DNA of 64,000 nt from Culex pipiens pallens. Its lineage: Eukaryota; Arthropoda; Insecta; Diptera; Culicidae. Each line of letters opens with the position of its first letter. Position 1 is the first letter of the stretch. The DNA lies in contig NC_068937.1 in NCBI RefSeq assembly GCF_016801865.2, positions 122,795,225 through 122,859,224 on the forward strand. Reading direction: 5' to 3'. The position numbers and the translations under genes were made by a program. The notes under the pieces were generated by a model that saw only the letters and a program-made list of their open reading frames with translations, did no database searches and was not told where the DNA came from. Of the stretch, positions 58,081 through 64,000 are shown one piece after another.

Positions 58081-59473
58081 GTTTTCTGCTGTACTAAGTT
58101 ACTATTTCTGACCCAGTCCACCTACAGGCAAATTCGATATCTGGCGAATTTGTCATGAGTTATCTGCACTTTAGTAGATTGAGTAACTTTTGAGGCGGGA
58201 AAAAAGTTTATTCAGAAATGTTTTCATTATCAAATGACGTTAGCTGTAAATATAGATAGAAAGCAAAGAAATTCAGCAGCGCTTAAAAATCTACAGTGTA
58301 TTTTTTGCATTATTTAATGAAACTTCATGGACACTTAATCCCGTAGATTTGTAAGAGGCTAGCCCATAATGTATAATGATGTCCTCGTCATGCAATCTTA
58401 ACTCTAGCCCATGCACATTTGTTTATATGGACTAGAGAGCGAAGAATTGCGCAAATAAAAAAAAAATACATTGAATTTAGTCCTCTAATTCCGAGGATTT
58501 TGCAATTGAAAAAAAAAAAATATGTTGAAAGTATGATTTCAAAAGAAAAAAAAAAGACTCATCTAACCTCATTCGACTCTTCAACTTTCCAAGCCAAGCA
58601 CCCGTTTCTCCCGATTAGAAGCGCTCATTCTTTCCCACGCTGTGAGCTGTTGAAGGCAGCAAATTTTCCACCGAGGAAAAATCAACTTCCTCGCATCCTC
58701 CCGTCAGCAGTTCAACGCGCAGCAGTAGTGGCTCCACTCGTCAACTTCATCAAGTGTAAATCCGGGCTGGCTGGCAGGCCGGTACTAAACTATGCCATTC
58801 ACATGGACGAGAGCCAATGAGCAAGCCGTCTGGCATGGTCGTAATGAAACAGTTAAAAAATGTGGAAAATTTCACGAGACGGATTTAAAATTAAGTTGCA
58901 TTTTTTTTAGAAATTAAACTAATTTTCACTGTGTATTTTTTACCGTGTAGGTCCATCAGCTATGGCTAGGCTGTCAAGTCGAAGAAGGCTCAATCCTTCA
59001 TAAAAATGCACCTGGAGAATTAAATTTGAAAACTTTACACTCAAACTACATTTTATCAAAACTTCATTGTTTATGGCTTTTCTATTATGTTCTTTACAAG
59101 TTGTAAATTTTCTCGAGTAGAAAATGGTTTTTCCTCCGTGCACGAAAGGACTTGCCAGGGCACGCTGGAAAAAGCAACAGAAAGGCGCCAAGGAAAATAA
59201 GCCAATTCAGTGTGCGGCGGTCGGTGCTTTCTCGAGCACTTGAACGCCATTTCTTCATTGGGTCCCGCCAATTCCCCCACCCAACACGTGACGGTCGTCG
59301 AAAATGTGGCCAGCTAAGAAGTTCGTCGCGGTGATTCCAAATGGATTATTTTAGTTTTTTTTTCGGACTTTCCACGGTGATCCAATTTAAGTTTTAGGCG
59401 GATTGGGCATGGACTTTTTAGCTTTTTCCTGTTGTTTTTTTCTGAAGGAAGTTAATTTTTATTTTTTTTAGGT
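58081..59473. other. 5' flank of the IR pseudogene and noncoding DNA
   Basis: No TATA box obvious upstream of the IR start. The 133-codon frame at 58419-58820 is lysine-rich, driven by poly-A runs, and is not convincing. The remainder shows no named feature. Confidence 0.4.
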
Positions 59474-61527
59474 ACAGTCTAGACTCGATTATCCGAAGTT
59501 TCGATTATCCGAAGTTCGATTATCCAAAGGTTTGTATGGAACTTCTGATAATCGAAAGAAGAACAAAATTTTTTTTATCGTATTTTATATTTTTTTTTTT
59601 ATTTTCTTGCTTTTAACATCTGATTCGAGTTCTTTGACCCCATTTTAGTAAAATTTGAATGGTTGATTTTCTATTAAATTAAAAAAATGTATTTCTTAAA
59701 TATTTCATCACCTCCATTTTGTCCGCCATCTTGGATTTAGAAATTCTAAATCACTTTAGAGTAGTTTAGGGGTCATACTAAAGCTCAACAATCAAACATG
59801 GGTAATTCTCTACCAACTAACACGAAATCGGGAAAAGTTGCCCCGACCCCTCTTCGATTTGCGTGAAACTTTGTCCTTAAGGGTAACTTTTGTCCCTGAT
59901 CACGAATCCAAGGTCCGGTTTTTGATATCTCGTGACGGAGGGGCGGTACGACCCCTTCAATTTTTGAACATGAACAAGGTGTTTTTTCAATAATTTGCAG
60001 CCTGAAACGGTAATGAGATAGAAATTTGGTGTCAAAGGGACTTTTATGTACAATTTTTTTTTTTTTTTTAATTTATATTTATTTTGATTTTCTCTTCCAT
60101 GTACATTCATTCAGTTAAAATATTATTGAGTGTCCAATCACAATCGATGACTTTTCACCTCAATTTTAAATACAAGCAACTTTCATTTATTCATGAAATA
60201 TTGTAGCTTACGCTATTCAGTGATTTCAAATGTAGGAGATCCTACATGTACAAAAGGGAAAAGGGATACCTTAAAACTAACTTATAAACTATATAAAGAG
60301 CGGATCAATGCAGCTGAAGACTGCAATGATTTTTGTCGAAATGCATCAATTATCTTATTGGACATAACATCCAAAGTGTCAACTTCGGGCTTTTATGTAC
60401 AATTAGACGCCCGATTTGATGGCGTACTCAGAATTCCGAAAAAACGTATTTTCACCGAAAAAAACACTTAAAAAGTTTTAAAAACTCTGCCATTTTCCGT
60501 TACTCAACTGTGAGAATTTTTGGAACATGTCATTTTATGGGAAATTTAATGTTCTTTTCGAATCTACATTGACCCAGAAGGGTAATTTTTTCATTTAGAA
60601 CAAAAAAAAATATTTTAAAATATCGTTTTTTTTTCTAAATTTGCAGGGTTATTTTTTAGAGTGTAACAATGTTCTACAAGGTTGTAGAGCAGACAATTAC
60701 AAAAAAATTGATGTACAAGCATAAGGGGTTTGCTTATAAACATCACGAGTTATCGCGATTTTACCAAAAAAAGTTTTGAAAAAGTTGGTCGTCTTTGATC
60801 ATGGTCGTTCATGGTCACCCGCGACAGAAACGCAAAAAGTAAATGTTTATAAGCAAACCCGTTATGTATATATATCAAAATTTTTGTAATTGTCTGCTCT
60901 ACAACTTTGTAGAACATTGTTACACTCTAAAAAATAACCCCACAAAGTTGGAAAAACACGAAATTTTAAAATGAAAATTTGTGTTCTAAATGAAAAAATG
61001 ACCCTTCTGGGTCAATGTAGATTCGAAAAGTACATTAAATTTCCCATAAAATGACATGTTCCAAAAATTCTCACAGTTGAGTAAAGGAAAATGGCAGAGT
61101 TTTTAAAACTTTTTAAGTGTTTTTTTTTAGATGAAAAATACGTTTTTTTCTGAATTCTGAGTACGCTATCAAATCGGGCATCTAATTTTACATAAAAGTC
61201 CCTTTGACACCAAATTTCTATCTCATTACCGTTTCAGGCTGCAAATTATTAAAAAACACCTCTTTTTTCGCATGTTCAAAAATTGAAGGCGTCGTACCGC
61301 CCCTCCGTCACGAGATATCGAAAAAGGGACCACGGATTCGTGATCAGGAACAAAAGTTACCTCTTAGGACAAAGTTTCACGCAAATCGAAGAGGGGTCAG
61401 GGCAAATGCTGTGTGAGTTGGCGGAGAATTACCCACATATGACAACAAAAAACTATTTTTTTTTTCGAGATTCGATTATCCGAAGTGAAATTTTGTCAAG
61501 GCCTTCGAATAATCGAGCCTGGACTGT
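59474..61527. mobile_element. 2.05-kb palindromic DNA element, pogo-like termini
   Basis: ACAGTCTAGACTCGATTATC, CGAAG at the left mirrors CTTCGAATAATCGAGCCTGG, ACTGT at the right. Left border TA; right border TG, possibly a mutated TA. CAGTnnnnnCTCGATTATCCGAA ends resemble pogo-type Tc1/mariner elements. Long inner arms (59760-60720 against 60850-61440) share CCTCTTCGATTTGCGTGAAA, CTCGTGACGGAGGGGCGGTA, AATGAGATAGAAATTTGGTG and CATTGACCCAGAAGGGT with their mirrors. The centre is near 60,790. A LINE fragment interrupts the left arm. No transposase. Confidence 0.8.
60056..60389 (-). mobile_element. 5'-truncated LINE 3' end with poly-A and 15-bp duplication
   Basis: CTTTTATGTACAATT occurs at 60041-60055 and 60390-60404, an exact 15-bp target duplication. 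On the minus strand the insert starts inside an open frame of 35 codons (PEVDTLDVMSNKIIDAFRQK then SLQSSAALIRSLYSL) ending at TAA (60282-60284). It then has a 3' UTR, an AATAAA near 60080 and a poly-A of about 14 (60056-60069). This is the classic product of target-primed reverse transcription. The peptide resembles the extreme C-terminus of a Jockey/I-type ORF2, though I cannot name the family. The mirror arm at 61175-61210 lacks it, giving the empty site. Confidence 0.85.
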
Positions 61528-62310
61528 GATCAAATTGTTGTTGATTTCAAGAAACAATTTGTTCTGGAAAATTGGAACCTTTTTCCAGCTTGCTGTATAC
61601 ATTACAATTTATTTTGAAGAAATTAAACATTTATCAAATTTAAGAAGCTTTTTATCAGAAGTTTTCTTCTCGAATTCAATTCCCCATTAAATTGGCACTC
61701 GAACTCAAAAGTCATGAAGTCACCGCACGCCGTAATCATTACACCACATCGCGTGTTATCTAATTTGCTTTCCACTTCACGTCTATCGGGCGGCAATAAT
61801 TTTCCATTTTCCAGAAGCCCTCCCACTTTCAATTGCTTGGGTGCCATTTCCTTCCGGATTTTCCACACCCTCTTGAGCCGTATCGCTTTCAAGCGCGGCA
61901 GCTTTTCCAGCATCGGTATCGGTTTCTATCGCGGGAAATCAATCGACCGAAACCGGTGTCGGTGGTCGTGTGGCCTTAAAAATTGACGGCAGTACCCTTT
62001 TCCGACTTTTACCGGGTGTTTGTTCCTTTTTGCGGATGCCTTGGGAGATTTTCAATCGGACAAGGAGGATTCGGTTGGAATTGAAACTTTTGGTGGCACG
62101 GAATCACGGGATCAATTGATTTTTGAATAAATTGTTTAAAAATATCACGAAGCATTTGATTTTACTTTTTGATTATGTTAAAAACGTTTTTAATCCACCA
62201 GTTAGTGGTTTCTGCTTTTTTCATTAAAGCCTTGCAATCGCACTTGTTCTAATGCTTAATTAGCATAGGCACTGTAAAGTTTAGTGCCGCCACCAATTAG
62301 AAAAATTGTT
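61528..62310. other. Noncoding stretch
   Basis: Moderately GC-rich around 61720-62080. The two overlapping frames on opposite strands there are mutual shadows with no domain. Confidence 0.35.
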
Positions 62311-63052
62311 TAGGGGAGAGGGGGTAATATGCACCCCTTAAAGGAAAACTGTGATTTCTCAACCATAACATTAATTCTGTGGAAGAATTTTGTTAGATGT
62401 TCTAAAACAATTATTATTCTTCGTCACCCATGTGTTAAACGTCTTGAAAAACCCTCAGAATTGTTTAAAAATGCATATTTCTAAAAATATTTTTGATTCA
62501 TTCCAAACAATCATGCGGGGCAATATGCACCCCAACATTGGGGCAAAATGCACTACAACAACGGGGAAAAATGCACCACAACAATGGGGCAAAATGCACC
62601 GGGTAAAAGCAGTTTTCACTAGTCACCACTAGATGACACCGCTGTTTTTACAAAGGAGCATCACAGCGGTGCATTTTGCCCCGACCACGCTTATTACATA
62701 AAATTCAATTAAAAATACATTTTTTAATGTTTTTGGACTCATCTATCTATAGAATAATAAAGATTGTGGTAAAAACTATATAAACAAACACTTACAATAT
62801 CAATATTGCTTTTTATATTGTCCAAAAATCATATTGGAAGTTCAATAAAAATTAGATCAAAACACAACATTTTAAAGTTTTGCAAATAACTTTGGCTGTT
62901 TTTATCCTACCATGCTCAAACTTTTCCAGCATAGTTTTACAACGTTAAGCATCCAATTTCTAAGATTTTTTCCCCGGAAAATTCTTCCTTATATCGAGAA
63001 ATGCTGGGGGTGCATTTTGCCCCGGGGGTGCATATTACCCCCTCTCCCCCTA
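62311..63052. mobile_element. 742-bp inverted-repeat element, G-rich termini, TA flanked
   Basis: TA-GGGGAGAGGGGGTAATAT, GCACCCC at the left mirrors GGGGTGCATATTACCCCCTC, TCCCCC-TA at the right. GGGGCAAAATGCACC-type words recur internally (62517, 62541, 62585, 62672, 63008). The rest is AT-rich and noncoding. Confidence 0.76.
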
Positions 63053-63099
63053 TCAAGAAAAAATGTTTCAAGAATAACTTTTAAAGGACTTTACCAAAC

Positions 63100-63351
63100 T
63101 TTATAATTTTCAAAACGGATTATAGGTCCCAAACCTGAGCCGAATGGAACAAACCCAGGTAAAATCCGTTCAGCCAGTGCCAAGAAATTTGAGTGAACAA
63201 AATCTTGACTACACACATCCCTACGGAAATTTGCTTAGAAATCGATAATGAGTCGATATTTATATGTGAAGGTATATCTAAGAGGCTTGTTACAAAAGTG
63301 CATGTTTCTAGTGATGTTATAGCCTTTGCTCATTGAGGGTGGCAAAAACTT
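63100..63351 (+). mobile_element. Diverged tail of the 39701-40677 family
   Basis: TCCGTTCAGCCAGTGCCAAG, GAGTG, AATGAGTCGATAT, ATGTTATAGCCT, GGTGGCAAAAAC follow the order of 40380-40680 (TCGGTTCAGCCAGTGCTGAG, GAGTCGATATG, GATTATAGCCTTACC, GGAAGGCAAAAA). The microsatellite is reduced to ACTACACACATCC. Confidence 0.6.
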
Positions 63352-64000
63352 TGAAGTTTTACAAAAAACTTGAATTGAAATATGGTCTTGCTTGATTAAA
63401 TCAAAATAATTAAATAGATAAAAAAGCAAAGAGGATGCGTTTAACAAAATTGTTTTAAATAAATTCTAAACTCTCACTTCCGTGCTCCAATTCCGATACG
63501 TCCATCCTTTGCGGCTTTCCGGTTTCGAGGTTCCTTGCCAAACCCCAAAGTCTTTTCCACGTTGTGATCCCTTCCACCGTTTTGTGGCATTTTCCAGAGC
63601 CTCGGAAAGCCATCGCACTCGAAAAAGAACCTTCTCTTTCGTTTTTCCCCCACCTCGCGCCGTTGAAAATCGAAGCAAAATAAAAATACATATCGTCGCT
63701 GGATCTGAAATTCAATTTAAAACAAACATATCAATTTCAACTAGAGAGAAAGGGGAAGCACGGAAGACGGCGCGGCGGCTGCGAACCTGACTCGTCCCGG
63801 CCAAGTGCAAAAAAGGACTCCGGCCCGGCTCTCGACGGAATTGACCGGCGGAAGATATCGAGTCAAGAACCGTCCGCCCACGTTGACGTGGGAAGAGACC
63901 ATCCAAGCTTTGCAGGAGGCGGGAAAATGTCGGCTGGCAATCCACCTTTGTCGATGTTTTTCACCGAGCTTGAGCTTTGCTTTTTACCCAGAGGGGCCGG
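63352..64000. other. Right edge, unassigned, GC-rich end
   Basis: From about 63750 the sequence becomes clearly GC-richer, with a 77-codon minus-strand frame (63712-63945) and overlapping plus-strand frames. Either a gene or a promoter could begin here, but no domain, splice pair or start can be defended. Confidence 0.3.

Noticed and set aside
58419..58820. 133-codon frame
   Set aside because: Length comes from AAA-rich runs giving lysine. No domain and no related sequence in the window.
63712..63945. 77-codon minus-strand frame near the right edge
   Set aside because: GC-rich sequence leaves many frames open. No start context, splice site or domain seen, so it is left as unassigned.

Overview
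This window looks like a stretch of dipteran, most likely mosquito (Culex-type), nuclear DNA. It is AT-rich and intron/intergenic in character. It holds dozens of short inverted-repeat elements flanked by TA or 8-bp duplications, several tRNA-headed SINE-like pieces, a remnant of a Jockey-type LINE gag gene and an insect chemosensory ionotropic-receptor (IR) gene. The genus is my inference from the repeat style and cannot be proven from the sequence alone. True coding content is very small.

Layout. 1-309 is the last coding exon of a gene entering from the left (coiled coil plus C-terminal membrane anchor), followed by its 3' UTR and a poly(A) signal. 0.7-4.1 kb holds a palindromic MITE, empty AT-rich DNA and a broken LINE ORF1. 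5.0-8 kb is a cluster of inverted-repeat elements. 9.5-10.4 kb is an old inverted repeat with a SINE and a MITE inside it. 11.9-12.2 kb is a 7-bp tandem array. 14.3-16.6 kb holds a SINE copy and a foldback-like element whose arms are tandem 16-mers. 17.5-20.7 kb has two large 8-bp satellite arrays and four MITEs. 25.8-27.5 kb, 43.2-44.6 kb, 52.2-53.8 kb, 54.6-55.8 kb and 59.5-61.5 kb are long palindromes. 36.9-38.2 kb is a hAT element with a perfect 8-bp target duplication and a second element inside it. 39.7-40.7 kb is an inverted-repeat element containing 164-bp tandem units and a CA microsatellite. 40.9-41.5 kb is a head-to-head SINE pair. 49.2-50.4 kb is a GC-richer, repeat-poor island that could be a promoter/5' UTR.

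The best gene is the IR at about 55.8-58.1 kb (minus strand). It is dead: a 641-bp inverted-repeat transposon sits in the coding exon with a 4-bp duplication (removing it mentally rejoins the reading frame), there is a frameshift just after the second membrane segment, and another palindromic element abuts or replaces its C-terminus.

The strongest story in the window is layered transposition. Empty sites can be read out directly for the IR insertion, for a 3'-LINE fragment inside the 59.5-61.5 kb palindrome (15-bp duplication), for the MITE inside the 43.5-44.6 kb palindrome and for the hAT element. No CRISPR, rRNA gene or convincing intact tRNA gene was seen, and no intact transposase or reverse transcriptase. 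All repeat relationships were found by eye; boundaries without stated target duplications are approximate.
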